64,000 nt of DNA from Embleya scabrispora (GTDB lineage Bacteria; Actinomycetota; Actinomycetes; Streptomycetales; Streptomycetaceae), in assembly GCF_002024165.1 (NCBI RefSeq), contig NZ_MWQN01000003.1:124001-188000 (forward strand), in the 5' to 3' direction. The notes under the pieces were generated by a model, which was not told where the DNA came from, did no database searches, and was given only the letters and a program-made list of their open reading frames with translations. Position 1 is the stretch's first letter, and every line of letters begins with the position of its first letter. Below, piece after piece: positions 7,679-16,609 of the stretch. The position numbers and the translations under genes were made by a program.

Positions 7679-7978
7679 ATGAAACGCCTGCTTGCAAGTG
7701 TGGCCGTCACCCTCGCCATTGTCGGAGGGAGCCTCGTCGCCGGCGCGCCGGCGGTGTCCGCGGCACCCGTCGCCGATGCCGTGTCGGAGGTGACCGACGC
7801 ACACACGACGCGGAACCTTGCGGACATTCCGACGCCGTGGGTGGTGTACGGCCGGTATGCGTCCCTGTCCACGTGCAGGAGCATAGGAAGCAACGGAGAA
7901 CTGCACGGCCGGTGGCTGCGCTGGACCTGCTTCGACAACAGGCCCATCGATGTGCAGCTCTGGGTTCAATACAGCTGA
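7679..7978 (+). CDS. Small secreted protein, unknown function
   Basis: 99 residues. A Sec signal peptide is clear: MKRLLASVAVTLAIVGGSLV, with a probable AxA cleavage site near PAVSAAP. The mature part of about 70 residues holds two cysteines (STCRSIGS; RWTCFDNR), likely one disulfide bond, and ends VQLWVQYS. GAGGAG about seven bases upstream supports ATG 7679. Small two-cysteine exported proteins of this kind are common in Streptomyces and mostly uncharacterised. Confidence 0.7.
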   Translation: MKRLLASVAVTLAIVGGSLVAGAPAVSAAPVADAVSEVTDAHTTRNLADIPTPWVVYGRYASLSTCRSIGSNGELHGRWLRWTCFDNRPIDVQLWVQYS

Positions 7979-8089
7979 GCAACACGATCGAGAAGTCGCT
8001 CGGGCGGCCCCCGCGGCCGGATCGCGCCCCGCCGGGCGGGTCCGGCCGCGGGCATGTCGGTGAGTCGACGCGATCGCGCGCGGCGGTGG

Positions 8090-8682
8090 TCACCTGGCCG
8101 GCGGCGCCACCGCGCAACCCCTGCACCGGGCATTCGTCACCGCCTCGCTCGCCGCCGCCGAACACGCCCTCGAACGCGCCGACAACGCAGGCGGCCTGTC
8201 CGGCACCGGGCGGACCGCGGTGCACGACACGGCGACCCATCGCGGGGTCAGTACGGGCTCGATCGCCGCGAAGTTCTCATCCTGGGCGCCGACCACGAGC
8301 GTGAGCGTGCCGGCGACCGCGCCGACCACTCCCCCGAACACCGGCGCGTCCACCGCGCGACGCCCCGTCGCTCGCACGGCGGCGCGCGCGTCGGCGACGT
8401 CGATCGTCGAGCAGTCCACGAACACCGCCCCCACCGGCGCGGTGCCCAGGAGTCCGTCCGGGCCCTGGTAACAGTCGAGGACGTGCGTCCCGCCGGGCAG
8501 CACGGTGACCACCACGTCCGCGTCGGCTGCAGTCTCCGCAGGGAATCCGGCGACGCGCACGCTCTGGTCATGAGCCTGTCCGATACCTTGGAGCCGAGTC
8601 GACTCCGGTGACGGCGTGTCCGGCGGGCGACCAGGTTGGTAGCCATCGGACCGCCCGCGTTGCCCAGTTCGACGAATGCCAC
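8090..8682 (-). pseudogene. Decayed 3-hydroxyisobutyrate dehydrogenase (mmsB-like)
   Basis: The N-terminal NAD-binding motif survives in one frame (AFVELGNAGGPMATNLV, family GxGxMGxxMAxNL) and the core continues in another: DADVVVTVLPGGTHVLDCYQ, then VFVDCSTIDVADARAAV and AVDAPVFGGVVGAVAGTLT. The family's catalytic-loop DAPVSGG appears as DAPVFGG. A second shift near 8250 loses the C-terminal domain. The enzyme would oxidise 3-hydroxyisobutyrate in valine catabolism. The neighbouring hydrolase of the same pathway is also broken. Confidence 0.7.
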
Positions 8683-9310
8683 CGCGCTGGTGGATCACCT
8701 GGGCGCGGATACTCGCGGCGAGGTCGGGGCGGTCAGCGCCGCGCTGGATACCCGATACTCCCCCGTCCCAACTCGGCTTTGGAGTAATCGAGTTCGCGGG
8801 TACGGCGCGGGCTCGCCAGGGTTATCTCGAGTGCGGTCGGCGACTTCGCGCGGATCTGTTCGGCGGCCTGTTTCGCCGTCGGTTCGCCGATGTCCTCCAG
8901 GCGTTCGAGGATCTCCTCGACGCTGTCGCGCGTGTAGCACGCGTTGATCCAGGCGCGGCGCTCGGCGAGTTCGCCCGGGGGCGTCGGCTCGGTGAGGTGG
9001 GCGAGGACGTCGGGCGGTGTCCGAGTGGCCAATGCCTCGATCACCGCCTCCAGGTGACGTGAGGGGACGAAGCCGATGCCGGTCTCGGGGATGGCGATCG
9101 TCGAACGTTCGGTGACGATGCGCAGTGCCCCATGTGCGGAGATGCCGACCCCGCCGTCCATCACGATGCCGTCCATGACGGCGTCGTGGGTGGATGTCGC
9201 CGCTCGCGGTCAGTGCCGCGTCGATGCGGCGGACCATGTCGCGGGTGAAGCGCGCTGAGCGCCTTGGGCCGGTTCGGCGCGTTCCGGCCCAGTGCGCCCT
9301 GCCGGCGGGT
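8683..9310 (-). pseudogene. Decayed 3-hydroxyisobutyryl-CoA hydrolase (enoyl-CoA hydratase family)
   Basis: Fragments in three frames follow the order of the family: NRPKALSAL (N-terminus), DMVRRIDAALTAS, then DGIVMDGGVGISAHG and ALRIVTERSTIAIPETGIGF, the oxyanion-hole and active-site region. GIGFVP then joins directly to SRHLEAVIEALATRTP, showing an internal deletion. The C-terminus runs through KSPTALEITLASPRR and ends with LAASIRAQVI in a shifted frame. It would have acted just before the dehydrogenase at 8090-8682 in valine breakdown. Confidence 0.7.
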
Positions 9311-9639
9311 CGGGTTCGGAGGTGGGGTCGGCGGGTCGCTTCGATCAGGCCGCGCGCGACGCACGCGCATGACACGGAGATGTTCGGGATCGGCCGGCGG
9401 AGGCAAGTGCCGCGAGGGGAACGCGGGCAGGCATGGGGGCAGTTCCTCGGGGCCCTTGGCCGCCGCCGGAGCCGCGGGATCCGGTCGAACGCGGCCGCAG
9501 ACTCGCCCCCGGGCCGCAACGACGGCCGGGGGCGAGGCCGAGAATGCGATTCGGCAAACGTCCCGAACCGAGTCCCTTGTACCGCCACGCCTGTCGAGGA
9601 CCGGCGCGATGTTCGCCGGCAGCCCGGTGGAGACCGGCG
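9311..9639 (-). terminator. Non-coding stretch with a strong terminator hairpin at 9502-9536
   Basis: No convincing gene. At 9502-9516 and 9523-9536 lie complementary arms (CTCGCCCCCGGGCCG against CGGCCGGGGGCGAG, one bulged G) with a six-base loop. It sits downstream of the leftward adenosyltransferase gene and is a likely transcription terminator, although no T-run follows. Confidence 0.5.
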
Positions 9640-10233
9640 TCAGCGGTTACGGCCGGGACTCCACAGCACGTCACCGCGCCCGCCATCGTTGGCCGATCGC
9701 GCGAGAATGAACAGCAGGTCCGACAGACGGTTCAGATATCGGACGCACACCGGATTGACTGTCGCCGCCTCCCCGCCGGACAACTCCGCGTCCGCGTCGA
9801 CCAGCGCCCACGCCGAGCGTTCCGCTCGACGGGCGGCCGTCCGCGCCGTGTGCAGGAGCGCCGCGCCGGGCGCGCCGCCCGGCAGTACGAACGACCGCAA
9901 GGGCTCGAGTCGTTCGTTGAACGTGTCGCACAGACGCTCGAGGCGGGACACGTCCTCCTCACGGACCCGCAGGCGTTCGTCTCCGTCGCGGATCGGAGCG
10001 CACAGGTCCGCGCCGACGTCGAACAGGTCGTGCTGGATGCCTTCCAGGACGTTCCGCAACTCCGCGTCCAGGCAACCCAGTGCCAGCGCCACACCGATGG
10101 CGGCGTTGGTCTCGTCGGTGTCGGCGTAGGCGACGATCCGTGGATCGGTCTTGCGGACGCGGGAGTTGTCGCCCAACGCGGTCGTGCCCGCGTCTCCCGT
10201 GCGAGTGTAGATACGGCTCAGCACCACAGACAT
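9640..10233 (-). CDS. Cob(I)alamin adenosyltransferase, PduO type
   Basis: 197 residues. It transfers the adenosyl group of ATP to cob(I)alamin, making coenzyme B12. The PduO-family hallmarks are present: RIYTRTGDAGTTALGDNSRV near the N-terminus (ATP-binding TRTGDxGxT), YADTDETNAAIGVALAL, QHDLFDVGADLC, and FVLPGGAPGAALLHTARTAA followed by RRAERSAWAL, then PVCVRYLNRLSDLLFILAR near the C-terminus. ATG 10233 fits the family start. A cobalamin riboswitch lies directly upstream, so expression should fall when cobalamin is plentiful. Confidence 0.92.
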   Translation of the reverse strand: MSVVLSRIYTRTGDAGTTALGDNSRVRKTDPRIVAYADTDETNAAIGVALALGCLDAELRNVLEGIQHDLFDVGADLCAPIRDGDERLRVREEDVSRLERLCDTFNERLEPLRSFVLPGGAPGAALLHTARTAARRAERSAWALVDADAELSGGEAATVNPVCVRYLNRLSDLLFILARSANDGGRGDVLWSPGRNR

Positions 10234-10289
10234 GGCGAACCACCGGCCTCTCTCGGGGAAATCCGCCCCGGTTGTGTCGAGGTGGCGAC

Positions 10290-10450
10290 GACGTGAGTGT
10301 CCTGGCTCTCGGATCGACACTTCCCCCGGCCTTCCAACCCCGAAGCGGGGCCGTGGCCTTGACGGGAGTCGCTCCCCGATCACAGTGGCGGGACCGCACC
10401 GGAATTACACCGGTTTCCTCGGTTTCGCCGTCGCACAGCAGCCCATAGCA
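10290..10450 (-). promoter_or_regulatory. Cobalamin riboswitch (adenosylcobalamin-type aptamer)
   Basis: Reading leftward, the conserved order of the cobalamin aptamer is present: GAAACCGGTGTAATTCCGGT, then GCGGTCCCGCCACTGTGA (the GCCACTG box), GGGAGCGACTCCCGTCA, a hairpin GGCCCCGCTTCGGGG region, and a B12-box-like GAGAGCCAGGACACT near the 3' end. It ends about 57 bases before the start of the cobalamin adenosyltransferase gene, on the same strand. The sequestering stem that would hide the start was not worked out. Confidence 0.88.
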
Positions 10451-11449
10451 TGCCACGCGACCCTCGCAAGCGCCGGCCCCGAACGGGCCCCGCCATGGGC
10501 AAAACGCACTCCTACTCGACCAGGGCGGAGCGTCGCGGCATGGCCCCCTTGTCGACGAGCGGCTCCCGCTGTCGAGGAGAGGGGACTCACGACCTCACGC
10601 CGACGCACGCTGCGCGCCGTCGATCCCTCACGTGCTCGGACACACCAGCGGGCGCACCGGCGCCGGAACCGGAACCGGCGGCGAGCCCGAATGCCCACCG
10701 CCGGAGTGTCTCGTCTGCCCTCCCCGTCGTGGTCCGCGGGAAGGAGCCCCAGCGACCCGTACGTCGGGACGGTGCCGCCGTCGGCGTGCCCGCTCGGCCG
10801 CCGAGTCCCCCGGGTCGCCGTGCCACGGGCCCGGAAAGGCGCCTTGGGGACGGCGCGCCGATGCGCGCCGTCCCCGAAGGCGTTCCGAGTCGAACCGGCC
10901 TCGCCGGATTCGGCGGTCGGTCGGAAAAACGGGCCCCGGCCGACCGCGCCTTCCACCCGGGCGACGTGTGCGGCTCGCCGCCGTTGCCGATGAACGCCGC
11001 GAACCCAGGGAAGTCCCGCCCGGACGCGGCGTGGCACTCGGCGCCCCGCGGCGAACGCACCACAACTCGGCGGCCGTCGTGGGCTCGGGCACCGAACGCG
11101 CGAGGTCACGCACACCGACGCGGATCTCCGGACCCCCCGGACGGCTGATCTTCCTCCCGGGTCCACGCGACCGGCGGTGGGGGTCCGGGGCACCGGAGAG
11201 GTATCCGCATCCTCCCACGTGAGAACGATGCCGCTCGAGACCTCGCTTCCTACGCTCGTCGAACGGGAAGCGACGCGCCCGCACCCGGGGTTGCGACGTC
11301 GCCGGGACGCGCCGCGTGTGGACGCCGTGTTCCCGGCGAGACGGCGCGACGGCGAGACGGCGCAACGGCGCGACGGGCGGCGTCTTCGGGAGCGCACGAT
11401 CCGGTCGCTTCCCCGCCTGCACGACCGACATCGATCGAGAGGCAGACCC
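10451..11449. other. About 1 kb without a convincing gene
   Basis: Frames on both strands are open but arginine-, glycine- and proline-rich with no motifs or start signals. The stretch holds a strong hairpin (10840-10882) and a 16-bp tandem repeat at 11336-11380 (unit GCGAGACGGCGCGACG, about 2.6 copies). It may be spacer plus decayed sequence. Confidence 0.4.
10840..10882. terminator. Long hairpin, likely bidirectional terminator
   Basis: Left arm CGCCTTGGGGACGGCGCGC (10840-10858), four-base loop CGAT, right arm complementary over 19 pairs with one bulged G (10863-10882). No U-tract follows on either strand, usual for GC-rich actinomycetes. No recognised gene ends next to it, so its role is unclear. 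Confidence 0.4.
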
Positions 11450-12985
11450 GTGACCCTCCCTCCCCGGATCCCTTCCTCCGCGAAAGCCGCCGACGGCACC
11501 CGCGGCACACCCACCCGGCGCACCGTGCTGCGCGGATCACTGTCCGCCGCCGCAGTGGCGGGCACGGCCGGAGCGGCGGTCGTCGGCACCGCGCGGGCCG
11601 CGCACGCGAACGACGCGCCCCCGGGCGAGGCGGACCCCGCGGGCGACACGTCCATGACCCGGCACTGGCGCTCCAGGCTTGCCACGCTAGCCGGCCGACA
11701 CGAGGTCCCCGGCGCCGCGTTGGGCATTTTGGTCGGCGACCGGATCGTCAAGGTCGCCACCGGTCTGGCCAACGCCGACGACCGTATCGAGGCCACGCCC
11801 GACACGCTCTGGCAGATCGGCTCCATCACCAAGGTCTGGACCGCCACACTCGCCATGCGCCTGGTGGACGAGGGCTCAGTCGACCTCGACACGCCGGTCG
11901 TACGCTACCTGCCCGAGCTGCGCCTGCCCGACCCCGACCGCACCAGGCGCCTGACACTGCGTCACCTGCTCGCCCACACCAGCGGGATCGACGGCGACGT
12001 GCTCCCCGACACCGGGCGCGGCGACGACTGCCTGGAGCGGTTCACCGCCCTGCTCAAGGACGTTCCGGCGGTCCACCCACTGGGCCGCGCGTGCTCGTAC
12101 TGTAACGTCGGTCTGATCCTCACCGGCCGACTGATCGAACGCCGCACCGGTACGACCTGGGACGCCGCGCTGCGCGAACGTGTGATCCGGCCGTTGGGCC
12201 TGACTCGCAGCCACACGCTGCCGGAGGACGTGCTCGCGCATCGAGCCGCCGCCGGTCACACCTCCGGCCCGGACGGGCGGCCGCGCGTCGACCCGACGTG
12301 GATACCCCGCTCCTCGGGCCCGGCCGGCATCGTGTGCTCCAGCGTCGGCGACGTGCTCGCCTTCGTCCGCCTGCACCTGGACGACGGCCTCGGACCCGAC
12401 GGCACCCGACTGTTGTCGGCACGCGCCGCCGAGGAGATGCGTTCGTTCCGGACGGCCACGCCCAACACCCCGGACAACGGCGAAACCCGCGGCCTGGGAT
12501 GGGCCCGTTGGGATTGGAACGGCCGGGCGGTGTACGGCCACGACGGCAGGACCCAGGGGCAGTCGTCCTATCTCAGGGTGCTACCCGATGCCCGCATCGC
12601 GGTCGTTCTGCTCACCAACGGAGGCGACGCCCAGGCGCTGTACCACGACCTGTACCGGGAGGTCTTCACCGACCTCGCCGGCGTCGCGCCCCGCCCACCG
12701 CACACCCCCGACGGCACCAAACCACCGCACGACGCGGGAGGCTACCTGGGCCGATACCAACGCGTGGGAGTGCTCGAGGAAATCCTCGAACGCGGCGGTG
12801 CGCTGTTCCTGCGCCGGACCTTCACGGGAGGTACACCCGACGAGTTCGAACTCCACCCCGCCGGCCGGGACCTGTACGTCCACCGCTTGCCCGGCGTTCG
12901 CGACTGGGAACCGCTCAAGTGCTTCACACTGGACGGCACGCGATACGTATGCCAGAGCGACCGGGTCCTGCCACGGATTCCCTGA
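11450..12985 (+). CDS. Tat-exported serine hydrolase, beta-lactamase/DD-peptidase fold
   Basis: About 511 residues. The N-terminus carries a twin-arginine signal (TRRTVLRGSLSAAAVAGTAG, then AHAND). The class C beta-lactamase-type domain follows: catalytic SITK in WQIGSITKVWTATLAMRL, the YxN tyrosine in ACSYCNVGLIL, and an HxG-like third motif in VYGHDGRTQGQSSYLRVLP. A C-terminal beta domain of about 110 residues follows. Such proteins hydrolyse esters, amides or peptides outside the cell; true beta-lactamase activity is not implied. GTG 11450 is chosen because GAGAGG lies about eight bases upstream and the Tat motif follows. Confidence 0.85.
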   Translation: MTLPPRIPSSAKAADGTRGTPTRRTVLRGSLSAAAVAGTAGAAVVGTARAAHANDAPPGEADPAGDTSMTRHWRSRLATLAGRHEVPGAALGILVGDRIVKVATGLANADDRIEATPDTLWQIGSITKVWTATLAMRLVDEGSVDLDTPVVRYLPELRLPDPDRTRRLTLRHLLAHTSGIDGDVLPDTGRGDDCLERFTALLKDVPAVHPLGRACSYCNVGLILTGRLIERRTGTTWDAALRERVIRPLGLTRSHTLPEDVLAHRAAAGHTSGPDGRPRVDPTWIPRSSGPAGIVCSSVGDVLAFVRLHLDDGLGPDGTRLLSARAAEEMRSFRTATPNTPDNGETRGLGWARWDWNGRAVYGHDGRTQGQSSYLRVLPDARIAVVLLTNGGDAQALYHDLYREVFTDLAGVAPRPPHTPDGTKPPHDAGGYLGRYQRVGVLEEILERGGALFLRRTFTGGTPDEFELHPAGRDLYVHRLPGVRDWEPLKCFTLDGTRYVCQSDRVLPRIP

Positions 12986-13203
12986 CCCCGCGCACGGGAT
13001 GCCTGTCCATCAGGTCAACAAGGGTCCCGCTCGCGCCGGACGGCGCGGACGACCACCGTCCGAGCCGGGCGAAGACGCCGGGCTCGGGTATCGCGACGGT
13101 CACGGGGGTCATGTCTGTTATGTTCGAATGCTGCCCGGGAGGGTCATCCGACGCCGTCGTGACCGACCGCCGGGAATGCGGGCAATCAGGAACAGGGTGC
13201 CGT

Positions 13204-14436
13204 GTGAAGCCTCTTTCGAACGACGCGATCACGGCGGGTGGTCTGCTCCGGGCGAGTCGCCACGCCGTTCTGGAGGACCTTCCGGGGCTGATCGCCGCTC
13301 ATGCCCGGGCGCTGGGCCTGGCCCGCTCACTGATCTACCTCGTGGACGTGCAACAGCAGATTCTCCGCCTGGTCCCCGGCTCAGGGGAGCGCGCCGGGAC
13401 GGCGGACGTGGCTCCCGAGGCGGAGCTTCGCATCGATGCCACGCTGGCCGGCCGCGCCTTCCAGAGCGTCGAACTCGTCGAGTCGCCGGCAGGCGCCGAC
13501 GACGTCGAGTCCGGCGAAGCGCCCACCAGGCGTTTGTGGTTGCCTCTCGTCGACGGCGCCGAACGCCTGGGCGTCCTGGGCCTGGAAACCGACGAAGCCG
13601 GCGACGCCGTCCTGGACGAGGCGTGCGACCTCGCGCTCCTGGTGGGGTTGCTCCTCGTGAGCAAACGCGCCTACAGCGACACCTACGAACGCATGGTCCG
13701 CACCCGCCCGATGGGCCTGGCCGCGGAGATGCAGTGGACCCTGATGCCGCCCGGTTCCTTCGCCGGCACACGGGCCACCGTCAGCGCGGCCATGGAGCCC
13801 GCGTACGAGATGGGCGGCGACGCGTACGAGTACGCGGTCGACGGCAACACCGCCCACCTGGCCGTCTTCGACGCCATGGGCCACGACACCTCAGCCGGCC
13901 TCACCGTCGCCCTCGCCCTGGCCGGCTGCCGTAGCAGCCGCCGCCACGGCGTGGGCCTGGTCGAAACGAGCGAGGCGATCGAGGACGCACTCGTGGAACA
14001 GTTCGGCCGCAGCCGCTACGCCACCGCGGTCATCGCCGAACTCGACCTGCTCACCGGCGCCTTGACCTGGGTCAACCGCGGCCACCACCCACCGATCGTG
14101 ATCCGCAACGGCCAATGGGTCGCCACCCTGGAACGCCCGCCCGCCCACCCGATGGGCACCGAAATGGGCCTGCCGGTCAGGTTGTACGACGAGCAACTCG
14201 AACCCGGCGACTGGCTCCTGCTGTACACCGACGGCGTGACCGACGCGCGCAATCCCCGCGGGGAGACCTTCGGACTCGACCGGTTCGTCGACTTCGTCAT
14301 CCGCAACATAGCCGATGGCCTCCCTGCCCCCGAAACCCTGCGCAGGCTCATCCGAGCGATCCGCGAATACCACCACGACCGTCTCCGGGACGACGCCACC
14401 ATCCTGCTCCTGCAATGGCACGGTGCGAGCGCCTGA
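13204..14436 (+). CDS. GAF-like sensor with PP2C/SpoIIE-type phosphatase domain
   Basis: About 410 residues. The first ~165 form a GAF-like sensor (LSRASRHAVLEDLPG-type helix, LWLPLVDGAERLGVLGLETD). The rest is a SpoIIE/RsbU-type serine phosphatase: EMQWTLMPPG, AAMEPAYEMGGDAYEYAVDG with metal-binding GGD, AVFDAMGHDTSAGLTVALAL with DxxGH, WVNRGHHPPIVI and LLLYTDGVTDARN. From family knowledge it dephosphorylates an anti-anti-sigma (STAS) protein. It lies next to an RsbW-like kinase and a SigB-type sigma factor, so they may work together. GTG 13204 starts the conserved region; ATG 13111 is possible but would add a Cys/Gly-rich segment. Confidence 0.85.
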   Translation: MKPLSNDAITAGGLLRASRHAVLEDLPGLIAAHARALGLARSLIYLVDVQQQILRLVPGSGERAGTADVAPEAELRIDATLAGRAFQSVELVESPAGADDVESGEAPTRRLWLPLVDGAERLGVLGLETDEAGDAVLDEACDLALLVGLLLVSKRAYSDTYERMVRTRPMGLAAEMQWTLMPPGSFAGTRATVSAAMEPAYEMGGDAYEYAVDGNTAHLAVFDAMGHDTSAGLTVALALAGCRSSRRHGVGLVETSEAIEDALVEQFGRSRYATAVIAELDLLTGALTWVNRGHHPPIVIRNGQWVATLERPPAHPMGTEMGLPVRLYDEQLEPGDWLLLYTDGVTDARNPRGETFGLDRFVDFVIRNIADGLPAPETLRRLIRAIREYHHDRLRDDATILLLQWHGASA

Positions 14437-14488
14437 CCGCGCCGAGCCGGGTAACCCGCCGCCGCCGGCCGGCGCGCCCGCCGCAGGG

Positions 14489-15109
14489 TCAATCCCTGAC
14501 GAGGGCGCCCGGCAGCATCGCACGCGAACCCCCGCGCGCCCACGAGCAGACCGCGCGGGCCCGCCGCCGTACCGACGCCGGCAACCGAGGCGGCCGCACT
14601 CCTCGGCAGGCCGCAGCCCAGCCCGCCGTTCCCGCGCGGCATCCGCGGGCCAGGACCGCACGGATCGAGGCGGCTCCGCATCGGGCACGCGCCGGCGCCC
14701 GGGTGACGGCCTTCTCCGGAACGGGGCCCTCGATGTCGGCCCAGACGGTCTTGCCGCCCCGCCGCGCCCGAACGCCCCACTCGGCGGTGAGCGTGTCGAG
14801 GATGTGCAGCCCGAAGCCGCCCCCGCGTTCGAGGTCGGTGTCGCGCCGGGTCGGCACTCGGGGATCGGCGTCGGTGACCGACAACCGGATACCGCGTCGG
14901 GTCCGGCGCATGGCCAGGACCACGTCTCCGTGGGTGTGCAGCTGTGCGTTGGTCAACAGCTCCGACAGGACCAGAACCGTCACGGCCTCGCGGTCCCCGT
15001 CCCACCCCCAGTCGGTGAGGGTGGCTCCCGCAGCCGTACGGGCCCGGGCGCAAGCCCCGGTTTGTCGTGGCACACGCCACCTGACGAGGGAACGACGACG
15101 TCGAAGCAT
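14489..15109 (-). CDS. RsbW-like ATP-binding anti-sigma kinase
   Basis: About 206 residues with a histidine-kinase-like ATPase fold. The N box is LSELLTNAQLHTHGDVVLAM, the G1 box VTDADPRVP and the G2 box GGGFGLHILDTLTAEWGV, closing with GGKTVWADI. Streptomyces proteins of this type bind sigma factors or phosphorylate STAS anti-sigma antagonists. The last ~60 residues after DIEGPVPEKA are low-complexity and perhaps not needed. AGGAAGG just upstream supports ATG 15109. It converges with the phosphatase and is divergent from the sigma-factor gene. Confidence 0.82.
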   Translation of the reverse strand: MLRRRRSLVRWRVPRQTGACARARTAAGATLTDWGWDGDREAVTVLVLSELLTNAQLHTHGDVVLAMRRTRRGIRLSVTDADPRVPTRRDTDLERGGGFGLHILDTLTAEWGVRARRGGKTVWADIEGPVPEKAVTRAPARARCGAASIRAVLARGCRAGTAGWAAACRGVRPPRLPASVRRRARAVCSWARGGSRAMLPGALVRD

Positions 15110-15126
15110 GACCTTCCTCTCGGGTC

Positions 15127-15177
15127 CGTGGGCGGACGGTGCCGCGTTTCGGGTACGTGGGCGGACGGTGCCGCGTT
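15127..15177. repeat. Tandem 29-bp duplication upstream of the anti-sigma gene
   Basis: A 22-bp stretch beginning CGTGGGCGGACGGTGCCGCG is repeated exactly at 15127-15148 and 15156-15177, period 29 bp. It lies directly upstream of the leftward RsbW-like gene, in the 440-bp divergent gap, so it could be a doubled regulator site or a recent slippage duplication. Confidence 0.6.
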
Positions 15178-15552
15178 CCACTTCGGCACATGGGCACGGA
15201 ACGACTCGCTCGCCTCCCGGTCCGGGCTGGTCCTCGCGCGGCACCGGAGCGGGAGACCACGGATCCGCCACAGGGCCGTGACCTGCCCGTTCGTATGCCC
15301 TGGCCGATCCTGTTCCAGGGCCGACGCCGCTGTGCCCGCACGCCTGCCCGGCGACCCGCGCCTCAAGCGTCGTCCGATCGAGGGAATCGATATTCGACCC
15401 TCGCGAACCCGGCATAACGGACGGCGACCCCGGTGGCGCGGGGACGTGTCGCTGCCGTGGGAGCAAAATCCCACCCCCGATCGGGTGTACTCCCTTCGTG
15501 GCGGGGCACAATGCGGCGGCCCACAGCCGACCCCGAGCAGGAGGACGCCGAC

Positions 15553-16422
15553 ATGACCCGCACCCCCGCGACCGCCTTCCCGGCCCCCGAGGCGACCGTG
15601 ACCGCCGCCGAGGGCGGCGCGTTCGACGAGCTGCCGATCGTCGACGACCCCGGCAGCGTCTCGGCAGTCGACGCGCGGGCGATGTCGAAGGTCCTCTTCG
15701 ACCGGCTGCGGGTGTTGGAGGAGGGCACCCACGAGTACCAGTACGTGCGCAACACCCTGATCGAACTCAACATCCCCCTGGTGCGATTCGTCGCGGGGCG
15801 CTTCCGCTCGCGCCCGGAGACCGCGGAGGAGCTGGTCCAGGTCGGCACGATAGGCCTGATCAAGGCCATCGACCGGTTCGACCCCTCCTACGACGTCGAG
15901 TTCCCCACCTTCGCCGTCCCCACCATCTCCGGCGAGATCAAGCGCTTCTTCCGCGACACCTCCTGGGCCGTGCACGTCCCACGACGCCTGCAGGAACTGC
16001 GCCTGGAACTGGCCAGGGCCCGCGACGCGTTCGCCACCGAACACGACCGCGAACCCACCCCCGCCGAACTCGCCGACAGGCTCGGCATCGGCGTCGAGGA
16101 CGTCGTCGAGGGCCTCACCGCCGCCGCGGGCTACACGGCCGCCTCCCTCGACGCCCCCGCCGGCGACGACGGCCCCACCGAGATGCACTCCTCGCGCGCG
16201 TCGTTCGTCGACCCCGGCTACGACCTCGCCGAGAACCTGCACACGCTCAAGCCGCTGATCGCGGCCCTCCCGCAGCGCGACCGCGACATCCTGTCCATGC
16301 GCTTCGGCCAGGACCTGACCCAGTCCCAGATCGGCGAACGCCTGGGCATCTCCCAGATGCACGTCTCCCGCCTCCTGGCCCGCACCCTGACCCGACTGCG
16401 CACCCAACTTCTCGCCGACTGA
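15553..16422 (+). CDS. SigB/SigF/SigG-family RNA polymerase sigma factor
   Basis: 289 residues. Region 2 reads IELNIPLVRFVAGRFRSR, LVQVGTIGLIKAIDRFDPS and VPTISGEIKRFFRDT, then WAVHVPRRLQELRLELARAR. Region 3 includes REPTPAELADRLGI. Region 4 has LPQRDRDILSMRFGQDLTQS and IGERLGISQMHVSRLLARTL as the helix-turn-helix. This is the stress and development sigma class controlled by partner switching. AGGAGG about nine bases upstream supports ATG 15553. Upstream is an inverted repeat GTGGGA-GCAAAA-TCCCAC (15457-15474) followed by GGGTGTA, resembling a SigB-type -10, which suggests autoregulation. Confidence 0.92.
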   Translation: MTRTPATAFPAPEATVTAAEGGAFDELPIVDDPGSVSAVDARAMSKVLFDRLRVLEEGTHEYQYVRNTLIELNIPLVRFVAGRFRSRPETAEELVQVGTIGLIKAIDRFDPSYDVEFPTFAVPTISGEIKRFFRDTSWAVHVPRRLQELRLELARARDAFATEHDREPTPAELADRLGIGVEDVVEGLTAAAGYTAASLDAPAGDDGPTEMHSSRASFVDPGYDLAENLHTLKPLIAALPQRDRDILSMRFGQDLTQSQIGERLGISQMHVSRLLARTLTRLRTQLLAD

Positions 16423-16609
16423 AACCCGACCGAAGCGCGTGACCCCCGCGGAACGGCCGCGCCGCCGCATTCGCGACCGGGTGCGGCGGAGCGTCCCGCG
16501 CACCGCATCGGGCCGAGTCGTCCCGATGGAAACGGCATCACCACCCCACAGCCGATCAGTCCGCGGACGACCGACCCCCTCGGCCATCCCCATCGCCGGA
16601 AGGTTCCCC

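Noticed and set aside
10451-11449. A DUF397-like gene on the minus strand
   Set aside because: A fragment reading PGGPEIRVGVRDLARSVPEP hinted at it, but the following sequence does not fit the family and no start or stop frame supports it.
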